This document shows positions 9,944-18,599 of a stretch of DNA of 64,000 nt, one piece after another. Made by a program: the position numbers and the translations under genes. Origin of the DNA: Rhizobiaceae bacterium (lineage in GTDB: Bacteria; Pseudomonadota; Alphaproteobacteria; Rhizobiales; Rhizobiaceae). Under the pieces are notes generated by a model. It was not told the DNA's origin. It worked only from the letters and a program-made list of their open reading frames with translations, and ran no database searches. The stretch covers positions 1 through 64,000 of the forward strand of contig JAHBYU010000014.1 in the NCBI GenBank assembly GCA_019635775.1. The letters run 5' to 3'. Position 1 is the first letter of the stretch; the number at the start of each line of letters is the position of its first letter.

Positions 9944-9958
9944 GTTCATGTTATGTTC
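9944..9958 (-). promoter_or_regulatory. LexA (SOS) box of the imuA-imuB-dnaE2 operon
   Basis: The plus strand reads GTTCATGTTATGTTC, that is GTTC, seven bases, GTTC, the direct-repeat LexA operator known from alphaproteobacteria (GAAC-N7-GAAC on the operon's strand). It is 24 bases upstream of the imuA ATG, where bound LexA would block transcription initiation or elongation. This implies DNA-damage induction of the whole mutasome operon. Confidence 0.88.
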
Positions 9959-10103
9959 TATTAGATTCCAGAGCGATCCCGAAGAGTCAAGCCGAACCGA
10001 AGAAGAATTTATTCCTCTGCTTGAAGCGCTAATTGTCTTAACAACGCGGGCGGCCTCGAAACGGCGGGGCAGAAAGGCTATATGGCCGGCAAAAGGATAA
10101 AGA

Positions 10104-10556
10104 ATGGCCCGTATCTACCAGACGCGCTCGTGGCACGAGCATCTGTCGCCCTCGATGGAGGAGATGGAACTGCTCGCGCTTGAAGCCTATGCCCACCTTC
10201 CCGAGCAGTTCCGCGCGCTGACGGGCGAGATCATCATCCAGGTCGCCGAGTTTCCGACCGAGGATATCATGGACGATCTCTCGCTTGAGAGCCCCTTCGA
10301 CCTGCTTGGCCTGTTCGAGGGGCGGGGGATCGCCGAGCGCTGGAACCCCCAGACGGGCGAGGGCCCGAACCGCATAACGCTCTACCGGCGCGCGATCCTC
10401 GACTATTGGGCCGAGAACGAAGAGACGCTTGGTTCAATCGTCACCCATGTCCTGATTCACGAAATCGGCCATCATTTCGGCCTTTCGGACGATGACATGG
10501 AGAGGATCGAGGAAAACGCTGACCAGCAGCCCGACCAGCCGCCGCCCGGCCAATAG
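10104..10556 (+). CDS. Minimal zinc metallopeptidase-like protein (DUF1025/zincin family)
   Basis: A 150-residue cytoplasmic protein with the zincin motif HEIGHHFGLSDDDM near residues 115-128: two His ligands and the catalytic Glu of HExxH, and the downstream acidic residues characteristic of this compact family. Substrates are unknown for the family. The protein ends in a Gln/Pro-rich tail. It stands alone on the plus strand between the divergent imuA operon and a convergent DUF1737 gene whose stop is only seven bases away. Start at 10104 ATG, giving the usual MARIYQTRSW-type beginning. Confidence 0.82.
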   Translation: MARIYQTRSWHEHLSPSMEEMELLALEAYAHLPEQFRALTGEIIIQVAEFPTEDIMDDLSLESPFDLLGLFEGRGIAERWNPQTGEGPNRITLYRRAILDYWAENEETLGSIVTHVLIHEIGHHFGLSDDDMERIEENADQQPDQPPPGQ

Positions 10557-10562
10557 GCTGCA

Positions 10563-10769
10563 TCAGTACTCCGACAGCTTGATCTCGGGATCGTAATCCA
10601 CGCCATCGACATCCTTCACGACCGCCTGTCCGCAACGCATGCATCTGGTTTCGGTGTCGAAGGCGTATGTCGGAGAGCCGTAGAGGTGCCAGCCCTTGTT
10701 CAGCGCCGCGGTCACCTTGTGGCAGAAAGTGGAATCGTCCGGCCCGCTGAGAAACCTGTAGAGCCTCAT
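10563..10769 (-). CDS. DUF1737-domain small protein
   Basis: A 68-residue protein beginning MRLYRFLSGPDDSTFCHKVTAALNKGWHLYGSPTY, matching the short DUF1737 domain (xxYRxxxGxDDxxFCxxVxxxLxxGWxLxGxP), followed by a CMRCGQAVVKDV segment that may bind a metal. Function is unknown. The start codon overlaps the stop of the upstream CoA-ester lyase by four bases (ATGA), so the two are very likely translated together; a longer frame reading through the lyase region is a shadow. Confidence 0.8.
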   Translation of the reverse strand: MRLYRFLSGPDDSTFCHKVTAALNKGWHLYGSPTYAFDTETRCMRCGQAVVKDVDGVDYDPEIKLSEY

Positions 10770-11650
10770 GCCTTCGTCTCCGATTTTCCCGCCCGCGCCA
10801 GCAGCCTTTCGGCCTGCGCGAGATGCAGGCGCTCGATCATCCTGCCATCCATCGATATGACGCCCTTTCCGGCATTTTCGGGCAGGGCAAAGGCGGCGCG
10901 GACGGCTTCCGCTTCGCCGATCGCCTCCGGAGAGGGGGAGAAGCTGCGCAGCGCCGCTTCGATCTGCGATGGATGTATCAGTGTCTTGCCGTCGAAGCCC
11001 ATCGCCGACGCTTCCACGCATTCCCGCTCGAAAGCATCGAGGTCGCGAAAATCATTGCTCACGCCGTCGAGAACGTCCAGTCCACCGGCGCGCGCGGCCA
11101 ACACCATATGGGCCAGCCAGGGGGCGATATAGCGGCGGTCAGGCGTGGCAAGAACCCCGGTCTCCTTGATGAGATCGTTGGTGCCTGCGACGAAGCAGTC
11201 CAGCCGGGCTGCGCGGTCGCGGCCGAACTCGGCCAGCGCGCCGAGGTTGAGCATCGCCTTGGGCGTCTCGATCATGATCCAGAGCTTCAGGTTCTCGGGC
11301 GCGTCGGACTCGTCGAGCATGTCGTCGAAATCGTGTATGTCGCGCGGCGTGTTTACCTTGGGAAGCAGGATCGCGTCCGGCGCGCACGCGCGGGCCGCCA
11401 ACAGATCCTCGGTACCCCACTCGCTCGCCAGCGGATTGACGCGGATGATCAGTTCGGGAGCCTTTTGCGGGCGGGCCGCGAACCATTTGCGAAGCCGTTC
11501 CCGCGCGGCGACCTTCTCCGCGGGCGCAACCGCGTCCTCAAGGTCGAAGATCACCGCATCGCAGGCGAGCGACGATACCTTGGCGATGGCCTTCTCGTTC
11601 GATGCCGGCACATAGAGGACGGCCCGGCGGGGGTTGCGCATGCGTCCCAT
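10766..11650 (-). CDS. CoA-ester lyase, HpcH/HpaI-CitE family (malyl/citramalyl-CoA lyase-like)
   Basis: A 294-residue TIM-barrel lyase of the CitE-like family. Visible motifs are RRAVLYVPASN at the N-terminus (CoA binding), DAVIFDLEDAVAP (metal-binding acidic loop), IMIETPKAMLNL with the metal-ligand Glu, FVAGTNDLIKETG and GFDGKTLIHPSQI. Members cleave or form malyl-, citramalyl- or methylmalyl-CoA esters, or act as malyl-CoA thioesterases; which one applies cannot be decided here. The ATG at 11650 gives MGRMRNPRRAVLY; the ATG at 11641 is an alternative. It is divergent from the FAD oxidoreductase and overlaps the DUF1737 gene downstream. Confidence 0.82.
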   Translation of the reverse strand: MGRMRNPRRAVLYVPASNEKAIAKVSSLACDAVIFDLEDAVAPAEKVAARERLRKWFAARPQKAPELIIRVNPLASEWGTEDLLAARACAPDAILLPKVNTPRDIHDFDDMLDESDAPENLKLWIMIETPKAMLNLGALAEFGRDRAARLDCFVAGTNDLIKETGVLATPDRRYIAPWLAHMVLAARAGGLDVLDGVSNDFRDLDAFERECVEASAMGFDGKTLIHPSQIEAALRSFSPSPEAIGEAEAVRAAFALPENAGKGVISMDGRMIERLHLAQAERLLARAGKSETKA

Positions 11651-11768
11651 CAGGGAATATCCGAAAGACAGAAATTCTGTGGCATTTGGCCTTCTTGCCC
11701 GGCAAAGCTGGCCCTTGCAAGGGTATGGCCTGGATGTTTCGCCCCTATGGGGACAGGAAGAAGACGAC

Positions 11769-12938
11769 ATGAAGAAATATGATGTGGTCATCATTGGCGG
11801 CGCAATCGTTGGCAGTTCGGTCGCCTACTACCTGCGCGATCTGGGCTTCACGGGCACGATCGCGCTGGTCGAACGCGACCCGCAATTCGCGCATGCCGCG
11901 ACCACGCTTTCATGCGCCTCCATCCGCCAACAGTTTTCCATCCCGGAAAACATCCGCCTGTCGCAGTTCACACTCGGCCTCTTCCGACGCCTGAAGGAAG
12001 AGTTCGGCCCCGAAGCCGACATAGGTTTTCGCGAGAACGGCTACCTGATCCTCGCGACGGAGGAAGGCCTGCCCGTCCTCAGGGCCAACAACGAGGCGCA
12101 GCAGGCCGAGGGCACCGACATCGTCGTGGAGGACGCGCAGGCCCTGGCGAAACGCTTTCCATGGCTGGCGCTCGACGGTGTCGCTGCGGGCGCTTTCGGC
12201 CGTTCCGGGGAGGGCTGGTTCGATGCGCATGCCTATCTGCAGCTGTTCCGAAAGGCGTTGCGCACGAAGAACGTCGATTTCATGCATGCCGCGGTCGCTG
12301 GAATTGAACGCCAGGGCGACCGTGTGACGGCGGTGACGCTCGACAACGGCGAGAAGCTTGAAGCAGGCATCGTGGTCAATGCTGCGGGGCCGAACGGCGG
12401 AAAGGTATCTGCCATGGCGGGCATTCCGCTTCCGGTCGAACCCCGCAAGCGCTCGGTATTCATTTTCGAGGCGCGGGACATCTTCCCCGACATGCCGCTG
12501 GTGGTCGATCCCGGTGGCGTCTATTTTCGCCCTGAGGGTTCGGTCTACATCACCGGCGGCGCGGAGGACGAAGCCAATGAAGGCCCCGCCGATCCCAACG
12601 ATTTCGAGCCCGACTGGTCGCTTTTCGAAGAAGCTATATGGCCCGCGCTCGCAACTCGCGTTCCCGCCTTCGAGGCGATCAAGGCGACGCGTGCATGGGC
12701 AGGGCACTATGACTACAACACCCTCGACCAGAACGCGGTGGTCGGCCCGCATCCTGAAGTTTCCAACTTCATCTTCGCGAACGGCTTCTCTGGTCACGGG
12801 CTGCAGCAGGCGCCGGCGGTCGGCCGCGCAATCGCCGAACTGGTCCTGCATGGCGGTTACCGTACGATCGACTGTTCCGTCTTCGGCTACGATCGTATCC
12901 GAGAGAATCGCCCCTATCGCGAGCTGAACGTCATCTGA
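11769..12938 (+). CDS. FAD-dependent oxidoreductase, DAO family
   Basis: A 389-residue flavoprotein of the D-amino-acid-oxidase/glycine-oxidase superfamily. The dinucleotide-binding strand-turn-helix DVVIIGGAIVGSSVAYYL opens the protein, followed by ALVERDP (adenosine ribose-binding acidic end), the CASIRQQFS segment, and the C-terminal FAD contact FANGFSGHGLQQAPAVGRAIAELV. The Arg-rich substrate side is like sarcosine oxidase and FOXRED1-type members. It probably oxidises a secondary or tertiary amine or an alpha-amino acid; substrate unknown. Start ATG 11769 follows AGGAAGAAG. The upstream region is shared with the divergent CoA-ester lyase. Confidence 0.83.
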   Translation: MKKYDVVIIGGAIVGSSVAYYLRDLGFTGTIALVERDPQFAHAATTLSCASIRQQFSIPENIRLSQFTLGLFRRLKEEFGPEADIGFRENGYLILATEEGLPVLRANNEAQQAEGTDIVVEDAQALAKRFPWLALDGVAAGAFGRSGEGWFDAHAYLQLFRKALRTKNVDFMHAAVAGIERQGDRVTAVTLDNGEKLEAGIVVNAAGPNGGKVSAMAGIPLPVEPRKRSVFIFEARDIFPDMPLVVDPGGVYFRPEGSVYITGGAEDEANEGPADPNDFEPDWSLFEEAIWPALATRVPAFEAIKATRAWAGHYDYNTLDQNAVVGPHPEVSNFIFANGFSGHGLQQAPAVGRAIAELVLHGGYRTIDCSVFGYDRIRENRPYRELNVI

Positions 12939-13033
12939 GCAGGCGCCCGGTTTCCGGGGACTTTGATTCGGCGGCTGCTTTTGTGTAAAGCGACCGCAGC
13001 GAAAACAGGCCGGAAAGGCAGGTCAGGAAAGCC

Positions 13034-13639
13034 ATGGACAAGTTTACCAAGCTGACGGGCGTCGCGGCGCCCTTGCCGATCGTCAATGTCGACACCGACA
13101 TGATCATCCCGAAGGACTATCTGAAGACGATCAAGCGGACGGGACTTCGCGCCGGGCTTTTCGCCGAGATGCGGCTGAACGAGGACGGCTCGGAGAACCC
13201 CGACTTCGTTCTGAACAAGCCGGCCTACCGCAATGCGCAGATTCTCGTCGCGGGCGACAATTTCGGCTGCGGATCGAGTCGCGAGCACGCGCCCTGGGCC
13301 CTGCTCGACTTCGGCATTCGCTGCGTCATCTCGACCAGCTTCGCGGACATTTTCTACAACAACTGCTTCAAGAACGGCATTCTGCCGGTCACGGTCAGCC
13401 CGGAAGACCTGGAGAAGCTCCTGGACGACGCCTCGCGTGGCTCCAACGCCACGCTCACCGTCGACCTCGAAGCGATGGAGATTCGCGGGCCGGACGGCGG
13501 CGTGATCAAGTTCGATCTCGACGAGTTCAAGCGGCATTGCCTGCTCAATGGACTGGACGACATAGGGCTCACCATGGAGAAGGCTCCGGCCATCGCAAGT
13601 TACGAGCAGAAGCTCGCCGAAAGCCGCCCCTGGGCGTGA
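13034..13639 (+). CDS. leuD: 3-isopropylmalate dehydratase small subunit
   Basis: A 201-residue swivel-domain subunit that, with LeuC, isomerises 2- to 3-isopropylmalate in leucine biosynthesis. Hallmarks are [20 protein letters not shown] at the start and [23 protein letters not shown] in the middle, the substrate-binding loop of the small subunit. The length is standard. leuC is not in the window, so the two subunits are encoded apart. Its stop (TGA 13637-13639) overlaps the GTG start of the next gene. leuB lies 2.4 kb downstream on the same strand. Confidence 0.95.
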   Translation: MDKFTKLTGVAAPLPIVNVDTDMIIPKDYLKTIKRTGLRAGLFAEMRLNEDGSENPDFVLNKPAYRNAQILVAGDNFGCGSSREHAPWALLDFGIRCVISTSFADIFYNNCFKNGILPVTVSPEDLEKLLDDASRGSNATLTVDLEAMEIRGPDGGVIKFDLDEFKRHCLLNGLDDIGLTMEKAPAIASYEQKLAESRPWA

Positions 13640-14070
13640 GCGCCGGCGGCCGTCACTCGAACGACAAGGCCGAGCCAGGGACGCATTCCTGTCCGGGCTG
13701 CGGCATTCGCCTGAAACATTTTGAACGATATCCCTGGTACTTCTGCCAGGGATGTCTGGAACAGGCCGAGGATTGCGAAGGAAAAAGACTCGTCTTTTTC
13801 AACATCTCGATCAGCGGTGGGCTTGGCTGGCGGTATGCCGACGACCCTTCGGCAGCCGACAGGGATGTGATAGAAGTCATCTGTTTCATTTGCACCCGTC
13901 CGGTCCTGGTTACGGAAGCCCGGTTCGGAGGCGTGGTAGCGCAGCCCCTGGCGGGAGACCGGCCTGGTCCGCCGGTTGCAGGCATGAGCGTCGACCTCAC
14001 GGATATCAGAAACCTGGCAGCGACCCGCAAACGGCTCGGACAAATGGAGACCTCATGGACAGGCGCTTGA
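13636..14070 (+). CDS. Uncharacterised zinc-ribbon-like protein
   Basis: About 144 residues starting at GTG 13636, which overlaps the leuD stop (GTGA), so translation is probably coupled. It carries three Cys pairs: CPGC at 19-22, CQGC at 37-40 and CFIC at 83-86, with further Cys at 47; CPGCG/YFCQGC look like a rubredoxin- or ribbon-type metal knuckle. Between them is [18 protein letters not shown] recognise no family and assign no function. The last 16 bases overlap the following RidA-like gene. An in-frame reading from further upstream would run through leuD and is a shadow. Confidence 0.65.
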   Translation: MSAGGRHSNDKAEPGTHSCPGCGIRLKHFERYPWYFCQGCLEQAEDCEGKRLVFFNISISGGLGWRYADDPSAADRDVIEVICFICTRPVLVTEARFGGVVAQPLAGDRPGPPVAGMSVDLTDIRNLAATRKRLGQMETSWTGA

Positions 14071-14441
14071 TCTCAACAGGATCGCCCTTCGAAAAGACCG
14101 CCGGCTATAGCCGTGCGGTCGTTCAGGGCGACTGGTGCTTCGTGGCAGGCACGACAGGCTACGACTACACCACCATGACGATGCCCGAGAGTGTCGAGGA
14201 ACAGGCCCGCAACTGCCTCGCGACGATAGGCAAGGCGCTCGCTGAAGGCGGCTTCTCTTTCGAGGATGTCGTGCGCGCGCACTATTACATCACCGACCAG
14301 TCCTATGCCGACATCGTGTTCCCGATCCTCGGCGAGACCTTTGGCGACATCCGTCCCGCGGCGACCATGATCGTCTGCCTGCTCAACAAGCCCGAAATGA
14401 AGATTGAGATCGAGGTGACGGCGCTGAGGCGAACGGCCTGA
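14055..14441 (+). CDS. RidA/YjgF/YER057c/UK114-family protein
   Basis: A 128-residue protein with the Rid fold pattern: [32 protein letters not shown], then VEEQARNCLATIGKALAEGGFSFEDVVRAHYYITD and a C-terminal IEIEVTALRR. Classical RidA has a key Arg in IEIEAIA; here the Arg residues follow the strand (ALRRTA). Rid proteins hydrolyse reactive enamine/imine intermediates such as 2-aminoacrylate, which otherwise poison PLP enzymes of branched-chain amino acid synthesis. Placement between leuD and leuB fits such a role, by inference. It may belong to a Rid subfamily other than RidA proper. The start overlaps the preceding gene by 16 bases. Confidence 0.85.
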   Translation: MDRRLISTGSPFEKTAGYSRAVVQGDWCFVAGTTGYDYTTMTMPESVEEQARNCLATIGKALAEGGFSFEDVVRAHYYITDQSYADIVFPILGETFGDIRPAATMIVCLLNKPEMKIEIEVTALRRTA

Positions 14442-14448
14442 TCGCGTC

Positions 14449-16002
14449 ATGGCGCACGGCATCCATCATGTCACGCTGATAACCCGCAAGGTTCAGGCCA
14501 ACGTCGACTTCTATGCCGGCTTCCTGGGCCTCCGGCTGGTCAAGCGCACCGCCGGTTTCGAGGATGCCAACCAGCTCCATCTGATCTATGGCGACGCGGC
14601 CGGCAGCCCCGGCACACTTGTTACTTTCCTTGTCTGGGAAGACGGTTCGCCTGGCCGCGTCGGTCTTGGCCAGATCAGCGAGATCGCGCTCGTCATCGAT
14701 CCGGCGAGCATCGGATTCTGGCTGACGCGCGCGCTGACGGCGGGCGTAGCTGTCGAGGGGCCGGCCGACGAGTTCGGCGAGCCGGTGCTGCGGCTGAAGG
14801 ACCCCGACGGGATCATCGTGAAACTGGTCGGCACACACCACATGCGGCCGCCGGCCCCGTTCGCTGCCAAGGGCATTCCCGAGAAGGATGCCGTGGGGCC
14901 CGTGCGCGCTGTGACGATCCTTGCCGAAGATGTCGACCTGACGGCAGGCTTCCTGACCCGCCATTTCGGCTATCGCGAGGGCAAACGCAGCGAAGCCATC
15001 ACCCGCCTCGTCTCCCCCTCGGGCGATACGATCGATCTGAGGCAGGCCGCCGGATTCTGGACAAGCGCGCCGGGCACCGGAACCGTCGATCATGTCGCGC
15101 TGCGAGCGAGCGACATCGCCGAGATCGAAGCCGCGCAGGCCGATCTCGCGACGTCCAATGCCTCGGCGACAACGGCGCATGACCGGAAATATTTCCATTC
15201 CCTCTACGTCCGGGAGCCCGGCGGCGTGCTGATCGAGCTGGCGACGGACGGGCCGGGCATGACCGTTGACGAACCGGCGCAGCAGCTCGGCGAAAGGCTG
15301 TTTTTCCCACCGGGCCTGCCCGAACCGGAAGAAGACATGGCGGCGCGCCTGCCGCAGTTCGGCATGCCGGGGGAGCCGCGGACGATCTACCGCGACCTGC
15401 CCTTCGTGCACAGGCTTTTCGTGCCGGAAAATCCCGACGGATCGACGCTCGTCCTCATGCACGGTTCGGGCGGCAACGAAACGAGCCTGCTGTCGTTTGG
15501 CAGGCGGGTCGCGCCGAAAGCCAAGCTTCTGGCTCCAAGGGGCAGAAGCGTCGAGGAAGGGGCTCCGCGCTGGTTCCGGCGCTTCCCCGGGGGTTTTGAC
15601 CAGGCCGACATTCGCGCAGAGGCCGAAGCGTTTGCCGCCTTCGTCGAAGGCGCAGCGTCCGCCTATGGCATCGACCTGAAATCGACGACCTTCCTCGGCC
15701 AGTCGAACGGCGCGAACTTCATCGCCGCCTTCATGCTGCTGCATCCCGGCCATGTGCGGCGCGCGGCTCTGCTTCGTCCTGTGCCGGTTCTCGAGGCCAG
15801 CTCGTCGCCCGATCTCGCAGGCAGCGAAGTTCTGGTGGTGCTCGGCTCGCGCGATTCCTTCCTCGACGGTGGCAGAGCGTTGGCTGCTGCGCTTCGCGAT
15901 CTCGGTGCCGCGGTGCAGACCGAGACGGTCGACGCCGGCCACGATCTCTCGGATGCCGATATCGGCGTAGTAGCGAACTGGCTGGCTGGCCTGAAGCTTT
16001 GA
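14449..16002 (+). CDS. Double VOC (glyoxalase/ring-cleavage dioxygenase-like) fused to alpha/beta hydrolase, MhqO-MhqD-like
   Basis: A 517-residue fusion. Residues 1-130 and about 145-275 are two VOC modules (MAHGIHHVTLITRKVQANVDFYAGFLGLRLVKRT and GPVRAVTILAEDVDLTAGFLTRHFGYREG), the pattern of extradiol dioxygenase/glyoxalase proteins such as MhqO; His8 and Glu residues near REPGGVLIELATD are possible metal ligands. Residues about 315-517 form a carboxylesterase/phospholipase-type hydrolase with nucleophile GQSNG, acid GSRDSF and base DAGHDLS. In Bacillus these parts are separate genes (mhqO, mhqD) for quinone stress. The seven-base gap after the RidA-like gene implies cotranscription. Substrate unknown; hydroquinone or catechol detoxification is an inference. 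Confidence 0.8.
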   Translation: MAHGIHHVTLITRKVQANVDFYAGFLGLRLVKRTAGFEDANQLHLIYGDAAGSPGTLVTFLVWEDGSPGRVGLGQISEIALVIDPASIGFWLTRALTAGVAVEGPADEFGEPVLRLKDPDGIIVKLVGTHHMRPPAPFAAKGIPEKDAVGPVRAVTILAEDVDLTAGFLTRHFGYREGKRSEAITRLVSPSGDTIDLRQAAGFWTSAPGTGTVDHVALRASDIAEIEAAQADLATSNASATTAHDRKYFHSLYVREPGGVLIELATDGPGMTVDEPAQQLGERLFFPPGLPEPEEDMAARLPQFGMPGEPRTIYRDLPFVHRLFVPENPDGSTLVLMHGSGGNETSLLSFGRRVAPKAKLLAPRGRSVEEGAPRWFRRFPGGFDQADIRAEAEAFAAFVEGAASAYGIDLKSTTFLGQSNGANFIAAFMLLHPGHVRRAALLRPVPVLEASSSPDLAGSEVLVVLGSRDSFLDGGRALAAALRDLGAAVQTETVDAGHDLSDADIGVVANWLAGLKL

Positions 16003-16084
16003 CCCTTGCGCGTCAATCGCCGGGCGTTTAGCAAGGCACCGGCTTTGACCAACCTATCCACCACAAGGCTCACAGGGGCATTTC

Positions 16085-17188
16085 ATGGCATCGAAAAAGC
16101 TTTTCCTTCTTCCCGGCGACGGTATCGGCCCGGAGGCCATGGGAGAGGTCAAGAAGCTCATTGCGGCCATGAACGAGAAACTCGGCAGCGATTTCGTGAC
16201 CGAGGAAGGGCTGGTTGGCGGCTCGGCCTACGACGCGCATGGCCAGGCAATCTCCGAAGAGGACATGAAGAAGGCGCTTGCCGCCGATGCGGTGCTTTTC
16301 GGCGCGGTCGGCGGCCCGAAGTGGGATGGCGTACCCTATGAGGTGCGGCCGGAAGCCGGTCTTTTGCGCCTGCGCAAGGACCTTGAACTTTTTGCCAACC
16401 TGCGCCCTGCCATCTGCTATCCGGCCTTGGCGGCGTCGTCGTCGCTCAAGCAGGACGTGGTCGAGGGCCTCGATATCCTGATCATCCGCGAACTGACCGG
16501 CGGTGTGTATTTCGGTGAGCCCAAGACCATCACCGATCTTGGCAACGGCCAGAAGCGCGCCATCGACACGCAGGTCTATGACACGTTCGAGATCGAGCGC
16601 ATCTCGTCCGTTGCCTTCGAGCTTGCCCGCACGCGAAAAAATCACGTCACCTCAATGGAAAAGCGCAACGTCATGAAGTCGGGCATGCTCTGGAACGAGG
16701 TCGTAACGGCCACGCACAAGGCGAGGTATTCGGACGTGAAGCTCGACCACATGCTGGCCGACGCCGGCGGCATGCAGCTTGTGCGCTGGCCCAAGCAGTT
16801 CGACGTGATCGTGACCGACAATCTGTTCGGCGACATGCTGTCGGACGTGGCGGCTATGCTGACCGGCTCGCTCGGCATGTTGCCGTCTGCCTCGCTTGGC
16901 GCGCCCGATCCGAAGACGGGCAAGCGCAAGGCGCTCTACGAACCCGTGCACGGCTCCGCGCCCGACATCGCCGGCCAGGGCATCGCGAACCCCATCGCCA
17001 TGCTTGCCTCCTTCGGCATGTGCCTTCGCTATTCGTTCAACATGATCGAGGAAGCGGATCGGCTGGACGCGGCGATTGCCGCCGTCCTGGATGACGGACT
17101 GCGCACGAAGGACATCATGTCGGACGGCATGAACGAGGTCGGCACCGCGGCCATGGGCGACGCAATCATCGCGAAATTCCTCGCCTAG
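16085..17188 (+). CDS. leuB: 3-isopropylmalate dehydrogenase
   Basis: A 367-residue NAD-dependent beta-decarboxylating dehydrogenase that converts 3-isopropylmalate to the leucine precursor 2-oxo-isocaproate. Motifs are [14 protein letters not shown] at the N-terminus, the substrate arginines in [17 protein letters not shown], the metal-binding signature region [21 protein letters not shown], and [18 protein letters not shown] for cofactor. Length matches the family. ATG 16085 is the natural start. It is in the same strand run as leuD but separated by three accessory genes. Confidence 0.97.
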   Translation: MASKKLFLLPGDGIGPEAMGEVKKLIAAMNEKLGSDFVTEEGLVGGSAYDAHGQAISEEDMKKALAADAVLFGAVGGPKWDGVPYEVRPEAGLLRLRKDLELFANLRPAICYPALAASSSLKQDVVEGLDILIIRELTGGVYFGEPKTITDLGNGQKRAIDTQVYDTFEIERISSVAFELARTRKNHVTSMEKRNVMKSGMLWNEVVTATHKARYSDVKLDHMLADAGGMQLVRWPKQFDVIVTDNLFGDMLSDVAAMLTGSLGMLPSASLGAPDPKTGKRKALYEPVHGSAPDIAGQGIANPIAMLASFGMCLRYSFNMIEEADRLDAAIAAVLDDGLRTKDIMSDGMNEVGTAAMGDAIIAKFLA

Positions 17189-17299
17189 GCGCGGCCAGCC
17201 TGCGTTTGCCCGACGGATGCCGCCAGAGGCGTCCGTCTGGCCATCTCGAATGTCGCTTTTGCCGCTACGCAAAGTCTGCGGGACAGGCAATGTCCGGTA

Positions 17300-18586
17300 A
17301 TGGACCTGAAGACAGCAAGCATTCCGGCGGCACCTGACGTTGCGCGGCAATCGCCGCGCATGCTGGTGGCTACCGTCTCGGTCATCCTCTCCATGATTCT
17401 CGTTGCGATCGGCAACGGCCTGATGTTCGCCTACATCCCTGTGCGGCTTGGCATGGAGGGATTTGCGCCCGCTTGGGCCGGCAGCATCCTCACCGGCCTG
17501 GCAGCGGGCGGAATTGCCGGCTGCCTGCTCACTGGTGCGCTCGTCCGGCGCACGGGGCATGCGCGCGCCTACATGGTGCTCTCTGCGCTCATCGTGATTT
17601 CCAATGTGGGTATCGCGGCAGGCCCTCATCCCGTGCTCTGGATCGCCGCGCGTGCGCTCTACGGTTTCGGCATGTGCGCACTTTTCATCGTGTCGCAAAG
17701 CTGGCTGAACGATGTCGTCGGCAACGCCATCCGCGGCCGTGTCATGGCCGTGTTCTATGTCAGCTACATCGTCGCAATGGGTCTTGGTTCGCTGATGCTG
17801 GCTCTGCTCGACGCCGGCTCCGCGCAGGCACCGCTCATCGGTATCGTTTTCGCCGCGCTTTCCATGCTGCCGGTGGGGATGACACGGCTTGCGCAGCCGC
17901 CTGCGCCACAGTCGGCTTCCGTGGCGCTAAGGCGCTCCTGGCAGATATCCCCCGTCGGCGTGGCTGGAATGTTCGCGATTGGTGGCCTTTCCATGATGGT
18001 GGCTGGTTTCGCGCCCATCCACGCGACGGCAAAGGGATTTACCCAGCAGGAAGTCGCGGCCCTTATGTTCGCGATGCCGCTGGGCACACTGCTGCTGCAG
18101 ATACCGATGGGCTGGGTCTCTGACAGGACCGACCGGCGCTATGTCCTCATAGCCGCATCGATTCTCGTGGCGCTTATCGGAGCGGCAGCTGCGCGCTTCG
18201 ACGGTGCGTCGCTGGGCGTCGTGCTGGTCATCTATCTTGTGTGGAGCGGAGCGTCGGAGTCGATCTATTCGCTCGCGACGGCGCATGCCAACGATCGCGC
18301 TTCCAAGGAGGACCTCGTCGCGTTGTCCTCCACCCTTCTCTTCGCCTGGTCGATCGGAGGAATCATCGCGCCTGCCCTCGGCACCGCGCTCACCGCGCGG
18401 TTCGGGACGCAATCCTTCATCTATGTAGCGATCTCGATTGCGCTGGCCTACGCCCTTTTTGTAGTGTGGCGCGTATCGACGACACGTGCGGTTCCTGCCG
18501 AAGAGACCGGAAACTTCGCGCCCATGACGGCTCAGGCACCGGTTGCGGTCGATCTCGCCTTTCCGACTGATCCGGACGCCCGATAG
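17300..18586 (+). CDS. Major facilitator superfamily transporter
   Basis: A 428-residue integral membrane protein with about 12 hydrophobic segments and MFS landmarks: LTGALVRRTGHARAYMVLS between helices 2 and 3 and QIPMGWVSDRTDRRYVLIAAS in the equivalent place of the second half. The family moves small solutes or drugs by ion coupling across the inner membrane; the layout resembles YcaD-type permeases, but the substrate cannot be read. The start ATG 17300 lies 112 bases after leuB, with no obvious terminator between. The downstream gene is convergent. Confidence 0.85.
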   Translation: MDLKTASIPAAPDVARQSPRMLVATVSVILSMILVAIGNGLMFAYIPVRLGMEGFAPAWAGSILTGLAAGGIAGCLLTGALVRRTGHARAYMVLSALIVISNVGIAAGPHPVLWIAARALYGFGMCALFIVSQSWLNDVVGNAIRGRVMAVFYVSYIVAMGLGSLMLALLDAGSAQAPLIGIVFAALSMLPVGMTRLAQPPAPQSASVALRRSWQISPVGVAGMFAIGGLSMMVAGFAPIHATAKGFTQQEVAALMFAMPLGTLLLQIPMGWVSDRTDRRYVLIAASILVALIGAAAARFDGASLGVVLVIYLVWSGASESIYSLATAHANDRASKEDLVALSSTLLFAWSIGGIIAPALGTALTARFGTQSFIYVAISIALAYALFVVWRVSTTRAVPAEETGNFAPMTAQAPVAVDLAFPTDPDAR

Positions 18587-18599
18587 CGGCCACAGGGCA

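Noticed and set aside
14383-15942. A 519-codon open frame on the minus strand
   Set aside because: Antisense to the VOC-hydrolase fusion, which has catalytic motifs; no domain is visible in the minus reading.
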